Source: CAWDVB01 sp963824105
Lineage (GTDB): Bacteria > Actinomycetota > Actinomycetes > Propionibacteriales > Nocardioidaceae
NCBI GenBank assembly: GCA_963824105.1
Contig: CAWGNN010000009.1
Span: 434,001 to 498,000 of the forward strand
Length of the DNA stretch: 64,000 bases
Direction of reading: 5' to 3'
The notes beneath the pieces are model-generated. The model was not told where the DNA came from. It saw nothing but the letters and a program-made list of their open reading frames with translations, and did not search any database. The position numbers and the translations under genes are program-made. The stretch's first letter is position 1. Each line of letters begins with the position of its first letter. Below, piece by piece: positions 50,416 through 59,445 of this stretch.

Positions 50416-51638
50416 GGCTGCCTCACTTCGATCTGGCCGAACCGGACCACGATGTTCAAGGTGATCTGGGTGCTCGCCTGTGGGTTGACCTGCTGGCTGA
50501 GCTGGACACCCCAGCCGTCGGCGGAGCGGTCGGGAAGGTTGATCTTCCCGCCGTACCGGATCTCGGCGAGGACCTTGACCCCGAGGTTGTCGGGGATATC
50601 GACGACGACGTTGCCGGCGTCGAGCTCGATGGTGATGGTGCGTCCGCTCAGTGCCGCGACATCGGAGACCTTGCTCAGGTCGAGGGCGATGTTGCCCGCC
50701 CCCAACGAGTAGTCGGGGGAGACGGCACTAGCAGTGAGGGGAGCTTCGTCGATCGTGTTGTGCCGACTGTCCCAGCCGCCGTTCGTCGTCGTGCCCGCCA
50801 GCACGAGGGCGGCGATGATCCCGAGGAAGATCAGGCCCCTGGGCCGGCCGAAGACCGAGCCGATCAAGAGCATGGTGCCGATGATCGCCAGGGCCAGCGC
50901 TGCGTACGCCGCGTCGGGCACAGAGCCTCCCATCAGGGAGTCGAAGATCCCCAGGGTGCCGAGCCCGATCGCGAGCAGGGCGAGAGTCACCCCGAAGAGG
51001 CGAGACTCCCCATCCCGCCGGGACGGGGGCCGCGCCGCATAGGAGGGCGCCTCCGTGCCGGGTGTCTGCGGAGGAGGTGGAGCTTGGGTTGTCATGGTGT
51101 TGCTCCGTTCATCGCGTCGCTGGGAGAACCACAAGATGACGAGGAGACCGCCGACGATCGGAGCCAGTGGCCAGAAGACGCCGTTGCTCGATCCGGAGAA
51201 GATCGCGGCGGTGATCCCGAGCGAGATGACCACGGCGAGGATGGCAGCACCGGCGATCAGCGCGGTGCGCACTCCGGACGAGGCCCTGATCAGCGGCACG
51301 TCCTGCTCCTCCTCAGGCATGAGCAGCCAGCCGAGGGCATACAGCACCAAGCCGAAGCCGTTGGCGAAGGCGAGGACCACGAAGAGGACCCGCACGATCG
51401 TCGGGTCGATGTTCAGCGCCCGGGCGATCCCGCCGGCCACACCGGCGACCTTGCGATCCGGTCCGGTCGTCCGGCGCCAGGCCCTGACGTCCTTGAGGGC
51501 GTCGGCGTTGACGCCCGTCGGGCCGCTGTCCATCGTCGGGCCGCTGTCAGTCGTAGGGCCGCTGTCCGTCGTCGGACTGGGCTGCTCGGGAGTCTCCGCC
51601 TCAGGGGTGGACGTACTGCCGTTGTCGTTCTCTGTCAT
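50412..51638 (-). CDS. PspC-domain membrane protein with LiaF-like C-terminal domain
   Basis: 408-aa protein. The N-terminal 40 residues are a low-complexity tail with DSGPT repeated three times. A PspC domain follows (RKVAGVAGGIARALNIDPTIVRVLFV), then several hydrophobic helices, then a C-terminal beta-rich domain (IDEAPLTASAVSPDYSLGAGNIALDL, ELDAGNVVVDIPDN) like the LiaF/DUF2154 cell-wall-stress sensors. It probably senses envelope stress and acts on the two-component system encoded divergently. ATG 51638 is chosen at the start of the tail; an upstream in-frame start at 51674 is possible. Confidence 0.8.
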   Translation of the reverse strand: MTENDNGSTSTPEAETPEQPSPTTDSGPTTDSGPTMDSGPTGVNADALKDVRAWRRTTGPDRKVAGVAGGIARALNIDPTIVRVLFVVLAFANGFGLVLYALGWLLMPEEEQDVPLIRASSGVRTALIAGAAILAVVISLGITAAIFSGSSNGVFWPLAPIVGGLLVILWFSQRRDERSNTMTTQAPPPPQTPGTEAPSYAARPPSRRDGESRLFGVTLALLAIGLGTLGIFDSLMGGSVPDAAYAALALAIIGTMLLIGSVFGRPRGLIFLGIIAALVLAGTTTNGGWDSRHNTIDEAPLTASAVSPDYSLGAGNIALDLSKVSDVAALSGRTITIELDAGNVVVDIPDNLGVKVLAEIRYGGKINLPDRSADGWGVQLSQQVNPQASTQITLNIVVRFGQIEVRQP

Positions 51639-51781
51639 GTCCTCATCGTGACCCCGAGCGGGCTCCCGGGGCATCGGGGAGCACCCTGATCCGTACCCGG
51701 GAACCCCCGACGCCGATCAGGGTCGGATGGGGAGCTCCACGCATCGTCGGCAGCCCTGCCCTGTGTGACGATGGGATCACC

Positions 51782-53053
51782 ATGACGACTCCCGGTCCGC
51801 GCGCCTACCGGTCCACCGAGGACCGAGTGATCGCCGGGGTGTGCGGCGGGCTCGCCGAACACCTCGGGATCCCGGTGCTGTGGCTCAGGGTCGGGTTCGT
51901 TGCCTTCACGATGATGGGCGGTTTCGGCATCCTGCTGTACGGCGCCCTCTGGGTGGTCATGCCGCAGGACCGGGCCCGGCTCCGGTCGGCTCCGGGGCTG
52001 GAGGCCGCCTCGCGCGCCGGGAAGCGGCCCCCCCGTCAGATGCGGTTGCCGTCCAACGAGGTGCTCATCCCACTCGCGGTGCTCCTGGCAGGGCTGCTCT
52101 TCCTGCTCACCCGCCTCGGCGGGGCCTGGGTCTTCATCTGGCCGGTGATCGCCGCGGTGCTCGGCGTCGGCGTGCTCTGGATGCAGGCCGACCAGGCCCA
52201 GCGGGAGCGGTGGAGTGACTCCAGCAACGTTCCGCTGCGGCTGGTCTTCGGATCCGGTGGAAAGGCGGCCTACACCCGGGTTGCCCTTGGCGCGGCACTC
52301 ATCCTCATGTCCGTGGTACTGCTCGCGCTGGAGACCGGGCAGTTCCAGCTCGCTCTCACCGTGGTCGTGGTGGGTCTGGTCGGGATCCTCGGAGTGGCTC
52401 TGGTCGTGGGGCCGTGGCTGCTGAGGCTGGGCAGCGACCTGGCGACCGAGCGCGAGGAGAGGATCCGCAGCCAGGAGCGCGCCGACGTCGCCGCCATCCT
52501 CCACGACTCGGTGCTGCAGACCCTCGCGCTGATCCAGAAGCAGGCCGACGACCCGCGCGCGGTCGCTCGACTGGCCCGGGCACAGGAGCGTGACCTGCGC
52601 ACCTGGCTCTACGACGACCAGACGCCAGAGGCGGCGAGCCTGGCCGCGGCGCTGCGCGGAGTGGCCGCGGAGGTGGAGGATCTGCACGCGGTGCGGATCG
52701 AGGTCGTGACCGTCGGGGACGTGCCTGGCAACGGGCGCATCAAGCCATTGGTCCTGGCGACCCGGGAGGCACTCACCAACAGCGCCAAGCACTCCGGCGT
52801 CACCACGATCGACCTCTACGCCGAGGTCGCCGGCGACACGGCTTCGGTCTTCGTCCGTGACCGGGGATCGGGCTTCGACCGGGCGTCGATCCCCGACGAC
52901 CGGAGGGGCGTCCGCAACAGCATCGAGGAGCGGATGGCCCGCCACGGCGGCACCGCCGAGATCCGAACGGCCGAGGGGGAGGGCACCGAGGTGCGGCTCT
53001 CCATGCAGATCCGCCCAGCCCAGCCCCCCGAGTCAGCTGAGGAGCGCCCATGA
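51782..53053 (+). CDS. PspC-domain sensor histidine kinase
   Basis: 423-aa membrane kinase. Residues 10-60 form a PspC domain (RVIAGVCGGLAEHLGIPVLWLRV). Four or so further helices follow to residue 220. Then comes a HisKA_3 dimerization region with the phospho-acceptor in AILHDSVLQTLALIQ, and a HATPase domain with an N-box (REALTNSAKHSG) and a G-box (VRDRGSGFD). The PspC fusion ties it to the neighbouring PspC proteins. Its stop overlaps the response regulator start by four bases. Confidence 0.9.
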   Translation: MTTPGPRAYRSTEDRVIAGVCGGLAEHLGIPVLWLRVGFVAFTMMGGFGILLYGALWVVMPQDRARLRSAPGLEAASRAGKRPPRQMRLPSNEVLIPLAVLLAGLLFLLTRLGGAWVFIWPVIAAVLGVGVLWMQADQAQRERWSDSSNVPLRLVFGSGGKAAYTRVALGAALILMSVVLLALETGQFQLALTVVVVGLVGILGVALVVGPWLLRLGSDLATEREERIRSQERADVAAILHDSVLQTLALIQKQADDPRAVARLARAQERDLRTWLYDDQTPEAASLAAALRGVAAEVEDLHAVRIEVVTVGDVPGNGRIKPLVLATREALTNSAKHSGVTTIDLYAEVAGDTASVFVRDRGSGFDRASIPDDRRGVRNSIEERMARHGGTAEIRTAEGEGTEVRLSMQIRPAQPPESAEERP

Positions 53054-53685
53054 CCAGCGTCGTGATCGTCGACGACCACGCCATGTTCCGGTCCGGCGTC
53101 CGCGCCGAGATCGGTGACCGGCTCGACGTGGTGGGCGAGGCCGGTGACGTGGACGCCGCCGTAGCGGTGATCAACGAGACCAAGCCCGATGTCGTCCTCC
53201 TCGACATCCACCTGCCCGGCGGTGGTGGGGTCGAGGTGCTCCGCCGGGTGGGCCTGCGTCTCCCGGAGACCCGGTTCCTGGCGCTGAGCGTCTCCGACGC
53301 CGCCGAGGACGTGATCGGCGCCATCCGTGCCGGGGCCCGCGGGTACGTCACCAAGACGATCACCGGCGACGAGCTCGTTATGGCGGTGGGCCGGGTCGCC
53401 ACCGGTGACGCGGTCTTCTCCCCGCGGCTCGCAGGCTTCGTCCTCGACGCGTTCGCCGGCACGGTCGAGGTGGCCCAGGTCGACGAGGAGCTCGACCGGC
53501 TCTCCGAGCGTGAGCGGGAGGTGATGCGGCTGATCGCGCGCGGCTACTCCTACCGGGAGGTGGCCGGGGAGCTCTTCATCTCCATCAAGACCGTCGAGTC
53601 GCACGTCTCCTCGGTGCTGCGCAAGCTGCAGCTCTCGTCGCGGCACGAGCTCACCCGCTGGGCCTCGGAGCGCCGCCTGCTCTGA
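53050..53685 (+). CDS. NarL/LuxR-family response regulator
   Basis: 211-aa DNA-binding regulator. The receiver domain has the acidic pair VIVDDH, the phospho-acceptor Asp in VVLLDIHLPG (about residue 56) and Lys in GYVTKTI. The C-terminal LuxR helix-turn-helix is LSEREREVMRLIARGYSYREVAGELFIS (in parts). It is translationally coupled to the PspC-type kinase and probably controls the divergent PspC/LiaF-like operon. Confidence 0.93.
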   Translation: MTSVVIVDDHAMFRSGVRAEIGDRLDVVGEAGDVDAAVAVINETKPDVVLLDIHLPGGGGVEVLRRVGLRLPETRFLALSVSDAAEDVIGAIRAGARGYVTKTITGDELVMAVGRVATGDAVFSPRLAGFVLDAFAGTVEVAQVDEELDRLSEREREVMRLIARGYSYREVAGELFISIKTVESHVSSVLRKLQLSSRHELTRWASERRLL

Positions 53686-53726
53686 GGAGCATCGGTGTCG
53701 TCGGCACCGCATAGGCTGATCTTCTG

Positions 53727-56144
53727 ATGAGTACGTCGTTCCCGATCCCGTCCGGCCCTGCGCGCGGAGCTGAGCAAGGCCTCTTCCCGACAGACGATGG
53801 TCGGCAGGGTGAGGAGCCGGGTCGGCGCCCCGGACCGACCTCCGAGGAGCTCCTCGAGGGGTTGAACGACCCCCAGCGGGCCGCTGTCGTGCACGAGGCC
53901 ACGCCCCTGTTGGTGGTCGCCGGAGCAGGGTCGGGCAAGACCAGGGTCCTGACCCGGCGGATCGCCTGGCTGATCGCGCAGCGCAACGTCCACCCGGGCT
54001 CGATCCTGGCGATCACGTTCACCAACAAGGCCGCCAACGAGATGCGCCAGCGGGTGGAGGAGCTGGTCGGCCGTCGCGCCCGGATCATGTGGGTGTCGAC
54101 GTTCCACTCCGCCTGCGTGCGGATCCTGCGCAAGGAGATCGACAAGCTCGGCTACAAGTCGTCGTTCTCGATCTATGACGCCGCCGACTCCAAGCGACTG
54201 ATGACTCTGGTGGTGCGCGACCTCGATCTCGACGTCAAGCGGTATCAGCCGCGGGCGGTCCTCAACTGGGTGTCGACGCTGAAGAACGAGCTGATCGACG
54301 TCGACGAGTCGAAGTCACGGGCGAAGAACCACCTCGAGGAGACCTACGCCCAGTGCTACGCGGTCTACCAGCGGCGACTCCGGGCGGCGAACGCCCTCGA
54401 CTTCGACGACCTGATCATGATGACCGTCGACCTCTTCCGAGCCTTCCCGGAGGTCCGCGAGGTCTACCGGCGGCGGTTCCGCCATGTCCTGGTCGATGAG
54501 TACCAGGACACCAACCACGCGCAGTACGCGCTGATCCGCGAGCTGTGCGGAGAGGGCGAGCCCGACGATGAAGAGGACTCGCACCGGGTCGGCCCGTCCG
54601 AGCTGATGGTCGTCGGGGACGCCGATCAGTCGATCTACGCCTTCCGCGGGGCGAACATCCGCAACATCTTGCAGTTCGAGCAGGACTTCCCGGATGCCCG
54701 GACCATCCTGCTCGAGCAGAACTACCGCTCCACCCAGACGATCCTGTCGGCGGCCAACGCCGTCATCAGCAAGAACGAAGGACGTAAGGCGAAGAACCTC
54801 TGGAGCGACGCCGGTGCGGGGGAGAAGCTCGTCGGCTACGTCGGGGACGACGAGCACGACGAGGCGCGCTTCGTCGCCGAGGAGGTCGACCGGCTCACCG
54901 ACGAGGGGCTCGCGAGCGCGAGCGACGTCGCCGTCTTCTACCGCACCAATGCTCAGTCCCGCGTCTTCGAGGAGATCTTCATCCGGGTGGGCATGCCCTA
55001 CAAGGTGGTCGGCGGTGTCCGCTTCTACGAGCGTCGTGAGGTGCGCGACGCCTTGGCCTACCTGCGGACCCTGGTCAACCCGGCCGACGAGGTGTCGCTG
55101 CGGCGGATCCTCAACGTCCCGAAGCGCGGCATCGGCGACCGGGCCGAGGAGTGCGTCGAGGCGCTGGCGACCGGTGCCCGGATCACCTTCTGGGATGCCC
55201 TGCAGCGAGCCGACGAGGCTCCCGGGATCGCCACGCGCTCGGTCGCCGCGATCGGCCGGTTCGTCGAGCTGATCGAGCAGCTGCAGTCGATGGTCGAGGC
55301 GGGTGAGCGCGCCGACGTGGTGCTCGAGCAGGCGCTGGCCCAGAGCGGCTACCTCGAGGAGATGGAGAGCTCCGACGACCCGCAGGACGAGACTCGGATC
55401 GAGAACCTCGCCGAGCTCGTCGCCGTGGCACGCGAGTTCGCCGACGAGCCGGTGCCACCTCCGTCGGCTGACCCGGCCGATCTGGTCGTCGCGTCGCCCG
55501 GGGTGCGCGAGTTCCTGGAGAGGATCGCGTTGGTTGCCGACTCCGACGAGATCCCCGACAGCGAGCACGGTGTGGTCACCTTGATGACCCTGCACACCGC
55601 CAAGGGGCTGGAGTTCCCCGTCGTCTTCCTCACCGGCATGGAGGACGGCGTCTTCCCGCACATGCGCTCGCTGGGTGATAAGACCGAGCTGGAGGAGGAG
55701 CGGCGGCTGGCGTACGTCGGGCTGACCCGCGCCCAGCAGCGCCTCTACGTCTCCCGGGCGATCGTGCGCTCCGCCTGGGGTGCGCCCGCCCACAACCCGG
55801 CGAGCCGCTTCCTCGACGAGCTCCCCGACGACCTGGTCGAGTGGAAGCGCGCTCAGGGGGAGCAGACCTCCTGGGCGAGGAACGTCGCCGACTTCCGGCC
55901 GGCCAAGGGCGCCACCTCCACCAGCTTCGGCTCGGCCTCGGCGCGCGAGGCTGCCGCGGCCAAGGGCAAGACCCGGGAGATCCCGTCGCTGGTACCCGGA
56001 GACCGGGTCGTCCACGACGCCTTCGGCATGGGCACGGTGGTCACGGTCGAGGGAGCGGGGGACAAGGCGACCGCGTCGATCGACTTCGGGTCGCAGGGGG
56101 TCAAGCGGCTGCTGCTCCGCTACGCCCCGGTCGAGAAGCTCTGA
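53727..56144 (+). CDS. pcrA: ATP-dependent DNA helicase PcrA/UvrD
   Basis: 3'-5' superfamily I helicase for repair and replication, 805 aa. Motifs I (AGAGSGKTRVLTRR), II (VDEYQDTN), III (VVGDADQSIYAFRGA), IV (QNYRST), V (LMTLHTAKGLEFP) and VI (YVGLTRAQQRLY) are all present and ordered. The C-terminus has the Tudor-like tail GDRVVHDAFGMGTVVTVEG, which contacts RNA polymerase in PcrA. A TAGGCT box lies nine bases before the ATG, with no ribosome-binding site. Confidence 0.95.
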   Translation: MSTSFPIPSGPARGAEQGLFPTDDGRQGEEPGRRPGPTSEELLEGLNDPQRAAVVHEATPLLVVAGAGSGKTRVLTRRIAWLIAQRNVHPGSILAITFTNKAANEMRQRVEELVGRRARIMWVSTFHSACVRILRKEIDKLGYKSSFSIYDAADSKRLMTLVVRDLDLDVKRYQPRAVLNWVSTLKNELIDVDESKSRAKNHLEETYAQCYAVYQRRLRAANALDFDDLIMMTVDLFRAFPEVREVYRRRFRHVLVDEYQDTNHAQYALIRELCGEGEPDDEEDSHRVGPSELMVVGDADQSIYAFRGANIRNILQFEQDFPDARTILLEQNYRSTQTILSAANAVISKNEGRKAKNLWSDAGAGEKLVGYVGDDEHDEARFVAEEVDRLTDEGLASASDVAVFYRTNAQSRVFEEIFIRVGMPYKVVGGVRFYERREVRDALAYLRTLVNPADEVSLRRILNVPKRGIGDRAEECVEALATGARITFWDALQRADEAPGIATRSVAAIGRFVELIEQLQSMVEAGERADVVLEQALAQSGYLEEMESSDDPQDETRIENLAELVAVAREFADEPVPPPSADPADLVVASPGVREFLERIALVADSDEIPDSEHGVVTLMTLHTAKGLEFPVVFLTGMEDGVFPHMRSLGDKTELEEERRLAYVGLTRAQQRLYVSRAIVRSAWGAPAHNPASRFLDELPDDLVEWKRAQGEQTSWARNVADFRPAKGATSTSFGSASAREAAAAKGKTREIPSLVPGDRVVHDAFGMGTVVTVEGAGDKATASIDFGSQGVKRLLLRYAPVEKL

Positions 56145-56169
56145 GGGTAGGCACAAATGCCCGTACATA

Positions 56170-56175
56170 TAGACT
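56170..56175 (+). promoter_or_regulatory. Putative -10 box, leaderless start
   Basis: TAGACT six bases before the GTG at 56182, preceded by CATA. Spacing would start transcription at the GTG. Confidence 0.45.
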
Positions 56176-56181
56176 CCGGGT

Positions 56182-56541
56182 GTGGACACCGACCGGATCG
56201 TTGAGGCGCTGGATCCTCTCCAGCCCGCACACCACGCCTGCTCCGAGGCTCTCCGCCACGGTGCTTCCTTCACGCTGTGGCGTCACGGCGCGGCATCGCC
56301 CGCTGAGCTGCTGGAGATCTGCCACCGGCGCCATCGCGGGGTCCTCGAGCAAGGCATCGAAACCCTCGGCTTCGAACAGGCGCTGGAGGCGTTGAAGACG
56401 ACCGGCTATGGAAGCCTTCGTCTCGGCGCCGTCGACGTCGAGGAGCCGCCGTACCACTACGCGTTGTTCTTGGCTCCCACTCACACCGAGGTCGTCGCCT
56501 GCCTCGGCGTGGACCAGTCCCTCCAGCCCGACGACTCCTAG
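56182..56541 (+). CDS. Hypothetical protein
   Basis: 119-aa soluble protein of unknown family (starts MDTDRIVEALDPLQPAHHAC; later LRLGAVDVEEPPYHYALFLAP and TEVVACLGVDQS). The sequence has strand-helix character and no membrane segment. The GTG at 56182 is supported by the TAGACT box directly upstream and the absence of a ribosome-binding site. It follows pcrA by 37 bases. Confidence 0.65.
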   Translation: MDTDRIVEALDPLQPAHHACSEALRHGASFTLWRHGAASPAELLEICHRRHRGVLEQGIETLGFEQALEALKTTGYGSLRLGAVDVEEPPYHYALFLAPTHTEVVACLGVDQSLQPDDS

Positions 56542-56574
56542 ACTCGACCACACCCACCAGAGCTAGGAGCAGCG

Positions 56575-57189
56575 ATGTCCGCGCCCTTCGGCGGTCTGCC
56601 CGTCCACCTCGACCCGGAGGGCGGGCCCTCCACGAAGCGGGCCCTCGTTCTTCCCGGCGCGGTCTACTCGCCGTCTCATCCTCTGCTGGAGTTCGGCCGG
56701 GTCGCGCTGCAGCAGCACGGCTGGTCGGTGCGCCAACTCTGGTGGGACCTCGGCGGCCGGATGGAGTCCGACGAGCGGATCGCCTGGGTCTCGGACCGGG
56801 TCGACATCGCCGTCGAGGAGGAGCAGGCGATCCACCCGGCGCCCGAAACCTGGCTGGTCATGGCCAAGTCCCTCGGCACCCTGTCGGTGCTGGCCAGCCA
56901 CCGGGCCTCGGCATACGTGCTGTTGACTCCACTGCTGACGAACGCCTCGGTGGTCGCCGGCATTGAGCGGCTCCGGGCTGACGGCTTACCGGTCCTCTTG
57001 GTCGGCGGCACGGCGGACGACCTCTGGTCCGCGGACGTGGCACGCCGCCTGGACTGTGAAGTGCTGGAGGTCGAGGACGCCGACCACGGGATGTACGTCG
57101 AGGGCGATGCCGTCCGCAGCGTGGAGGTGCATCTCGAGGTGACCCGAGCCGTCGACGCCTTCCTCGGCGGGCTCAGCCCGACTGGGTGA
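56575..57189 (+). CDS. Small alpha/beta-hydrolase-fold protein
   Basis: 204-aa protein with a hydrolase-like pattern: VLPGAVYSPSHPLLEF near the N-terminus, a nucleophile-elbow-like LVMAKSLGTLSVL where KSLG replaces the usual GxSxG context, LLVGGTADDLW for the acid and DADHGMYVEG for the His. This resembles dienelactone-hydrolase-like esterases, but the catalytic Ser is uncertain. The ATG follows AGGAG. Its last 17 bases overlap the broken gene on the opposite strand. Confidence 0.65.
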   Translation: MSAPFGGLPVHLDPEGGPSTKRALVLPGAVYSPSHPLLEFGRVALQQHGWSVRQLWWDLGGRMESDERIAWVSDRVDIAVEEEQAIHPAPETWLVMAKSLGTLSVLASHRASAYVLLTPLLTNASVVAGIERLRADGLPVLLVGGTADDLWSADVARRLDCEVLEVEDADHGMYVEGDAVRSVEVHLEVTRAVDAFLGGLSPTG

Positions 57190-57616
57190 TCTTGACCAGG
57201 AAGAGCTTGCTGCGTCCGTTGTCCGTCTGCGCGTAGCCGATTAGGTCTCCGGCCACTCCGGTGCCGAGGAGGCCTGCCGACGAGACCGTGGCCCCGCCGG
57301 GACCGATCAGCGACGTGATGGTGATCTTCCCGGCCGCCTGCCACGCGACGAAACCGTCGCCGACCCAGGGACGCGAGCGATCCTGAGGTGCCTTCTGGCT
57401 CAGCACGGTCACCTCTCCGGTGGAGAGGTTCTCTGCCTTGACCACGTTCGGATGGGTCCCGTGCCAGAGCAGCCAGCCCCCGTAGGCGGCGCACCGGTCG
57501 GTCTTGCCGTTCTTCGTGAGAGGTGAAGGGGGCCCGGAGCCGCTGAGCGGGTGAGTCCAGCAGTCTCCTGCGTGCGGGCCGGGCTCGCCCTTCGCTCGAT
57601 CGAGGTATCGATGCCG
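57173..57616 (-). pseudogene. C-terminal remnant of an unknown beta-rich protein
   Basis: Open frame with no start codon near its 5' end (upstream stop at 57619). It reads GPHAGDCWTHPLSGSGPP, CAAYGGWLLWHGTHPNVV, LSTGEVTVLSQKAP, GDGFVAWQAAGKITITSL and YAQTDNGRSKLFLVKITQSG. The repeated short strands look like part of a beta-propeller or TolB-like repeat protein. A GTG at 57445 would give 90 aa, but the homologous-looking strands begin earlier, so truncation is more likely. Confidence 0.5.
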
Positions 57617-57659
57617 TCACGATGTGCAGGTGAGGACGGCCGCGGGGCGGCCCGCCCTC

Positions 57660-57665
57660 TAATCT
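57660..57665 (+). promoter_or_regulatory. Putative -10 box, leaderless start
   Basis: TAATCT seven bases before the ATG at 57673; no ribosome-binding site between. Confidence 0.4.
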
Positions 57666-57672
57666 CGCCAAC

Positions 57673-58479
57673 ATGGCTGTCGGCTTCCCTCCCCTGCCGC
57701 CTCTGCAGGAGCCCGTCGGTCCACCGCGGCGCGGGCGCGTGGCGATCTGGGTGGTCGGCGTCCTCGCCGTTGGCGCTCTTGTCGCGTTGCCGGTCCTCTT
57801 CATCATCGGGATCGTGAAGTACGCAATGGCTGACGACCCCACCTTCCTCGACGATCCAGTGGTGTCCGATACCGCGTGGCACGCGTGCAGGAACCTCCGC
57901 ACTTACGTCGCTGAGCACCCGTTGCCCGTGACCGGGTCACCGGAGGAGCAGGTTCGGGTCATTCGCCAGCAGGACCAGGGGATCACAACGCTGATCTCCA
58001 CGGTGTCGGACCTGGGGACGAAGCGGCTCGAGGGGGACAAACCGGCGGTCGCCTGGCTGGCAGATTGGCAGGATCTCTACGACGCGCGCGAGAGCTACGC
58101 CGATGAGCTAGCCGCCGGTCAACCGACGGACGTGGGCATCCCGCTGGTCGACGGCATTCCGATCACGCGACGCATGACGCGAGCGGAGCAGTGTCCGGTG
58201 GCCCGCGCTCTCTCCCTACCGTTGCGTCCGCAGACTCCGAGCAGTCCGGGGTCGAGCGACACGGGCGGTCACGTGGCGGCCGTCTCCGCTCTCGAGGAAG
58301 ACGGCCGCTCTCAGCGGCCCACCTGGGGGCTGAGACCGATCGATCGGCGGAACGGCTCCAGCCCCTCGACGGTCAACTCGTGCTCGGAGCGGGTGAGGTC
58401 CTCGGGCATGAGGGTCAGCTCCCATTGCTTCGCCGGCTTGCCTTGGCGGGCGATTCGCTTCCATCCCGACTCGCGGTAG
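57673..58479 (+). CDS. Single-pass membrane protein of unknown function
   Basis: 268-aa protein with a short Pro-rich cytoplasmic start (FPPLPPLQEPVGPPRRG), one membrane helix (about residues 23-46, VAIWVVGVLAVGALVALPVLFII) and an extracytoplasmic helical domain (to about residue 180). The last 55 residues overlap the converging acetyltransferase gene by 169 bases, cross a strong hairpin (58276-58308) and turn Arg/Ser-rich. The true C-terminus may therefore have been lost to a frameshift around 58200. Function is not recognised. Confidence 0.55.
   Translation: MAVGFPPLPPLQEPVGPPRRGRVAIWVVGVLAVGALVALPVLFIIGIVKYAMADDPTFLDDPVVSDTAWHACRNLRTYVAEHPLPVTGSPEEQVRVIRQQDQGITTLISTVSDLGTKRLEGDKPAVAWLADWQDLYDARESYADELAAGQPTDVGIPLVDGIPITRRMTRAEQCPVARALSLPLRPQTPSSPGSSDTGGHVAAVSALEEDGRSQRPTWGLRPIDRRNGSSPSTVNSCSERVRSSGMRVSSHCFAGLPWRAIRFHPDSR
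58276..58308. terminator. Convergent hairpin
   Basis: GCGGCCGTCT (58276-58285) pairs with AGACGGCCGC (58299-58308), 13-base loop, just past the end of the leftward acetyltransferase gene. It lies inside the 3' part of the rightward frame. Confidence 0.6.
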
Positions 58480-58988
58480 CCGACCCTGCGGCTCACCGCC
58501 AGGGACACGGGGTTGTCGTCGAACGCGACTGAGGTGATGTGGTCGGCGGCGAGATGGTCGAAGATGAACGTGCAGAGCACCTGACGCATGGCAGTGCCGA
58601 TGCCTCTTCCTTGGTGCCGGCGGCCCAGCCACGACCCCGTCTCACCGGTGCGGGTCACAAGGTAGTCCCGCGTGTTGAACCCCTGCACGCCGACCGGCTC
58701 TCCCTCGAAGAGGACCGCGAGCTCCATCGTCCACTGGCTCACGGACCACTCCGCTCGGGTGCGCCAGTGGTACTGCGCGAAGTTGCGAGGCAGCTCATCG
58801 GGGGGTGCCACCGACCAGGGCACGTAGAACGGCATCTCGTCGGAGCCATGGATGCCGTCGAGGGCAAGCTCGACGAGAGGGCCGAGGAGGTCATCGGTGA
58901 CACCCCGCAACTCGATCGGCCCGGCGGCGATGCGCAGGCCGAGCAGGGGCAGGATCTCCTCGACGTCCGACTGGCGTCCCGTGCTCAC
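58311..58988 (-). CDS. RimJ/RimL-type GNAT acetyltransferase
   Basis: 225-aa acetyltransferase with GSWLGRRHQGRGIGTAMRQVL as acetyl-CoA loop and the RimJ/L-type ending SVAFDDNPVSLAVSRRVGYRESG. The substrate could be a ribosomal protein N-terminus or a small molecule. The frame is open far upstream, but the GTG at 58988 overlaps the preceding stop (GTGA) and gives the normal length. Confidence 0.82.
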   Translation of the reverse strand: MSTGRQSDVEEILPLLGLRIAAGPIELRGVTDDLLGPLVELALDGIHGSDEMPFYVPWSVAPPDELPRNFAQYHWRTRAEWSVSQWTMELAVLFEGEPVGVQGFNTRDYLVTRTGETGSWLGRRHQGRGIGTAMRQVLCTFIFDHLAADHITSVAFDDNPVSLAVSRRVGYRESGWKRIARQGKPAKQWELTLMPEDLTRSEHELTVEGLEPFRRSIGLSPQVGR

Positions 58989-59335
58989 TCCGTGCCCGCG
59001 GCCTTGGCCCTGGCACGGATCAGTCGTGGGCGGGTGAGCAGGAAGGCGACCACCACTGCTCCGACCACGGCGATGATGCGGTTCGGGTCCAGTGCCGGGC
59101 GCCAGTGCACCTCGCCGTCCTGGATTACGTAGGCGCCGGCTGGACGCCCTGCCAGCCCGAAGCCTCCACCTTCCCCGCCCTCTCCATCGGCGGCGGTGCC
59201 TGAGCCTCCGCCTCCACCCCCCGCGACCCTCGCGGCCGGGATCACGGTCAGGCCGTCCTTCTCGAACGGCTCGCCGAAGACCCTCTTGACCGTGACGGCA
59301 TCTCTGGCCGATTCCAGTACCTCGTCGATCTTCAT
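58985..59335 (-). CDS. GerW (YtfJ)-family sporulation-like protein
   Basis: 116-aa protein. The N-terminal half matches the GerW/YtfJ family (VKRVFGEPFEKDGLTVIPAARVAGG), with a glycine-rich middle, GAYVIQDGEVHWRPALDPNRI, and a C-terminal hydrophobic helix (IIAVVGAVVVAFLL) followed by basic residues. In Bacillus the family is linked to spore germination; in non-sporulating actinobacteria its role is unknown. ATG 59335 follows GAGGAGG. It is coupled to the acetyltransferase. Confidence 0.8.
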   Translation of the reverse strand: MKIDEVLESARDAVTVKRVFGEPFEKDGLTVIPAARVAGGGGGGSGTAADGEGGEGGGFGLAGRPAGAYVIQDGEVHWRPALDPNRIIAVVGAVVVAFLLTRPRLIRARAKAAGTE

Positions 59336-59445
59336 GTTCCGGTCCTCCTCTCCCTGACGCATCCATCGTGACCCGGGACTCGCGGAAAGGGAACGTCGGA
59401 TGGTCCTGTCGAAGGGTCGTGTCCGGAGCAAGCTGCTTCGTCGGC

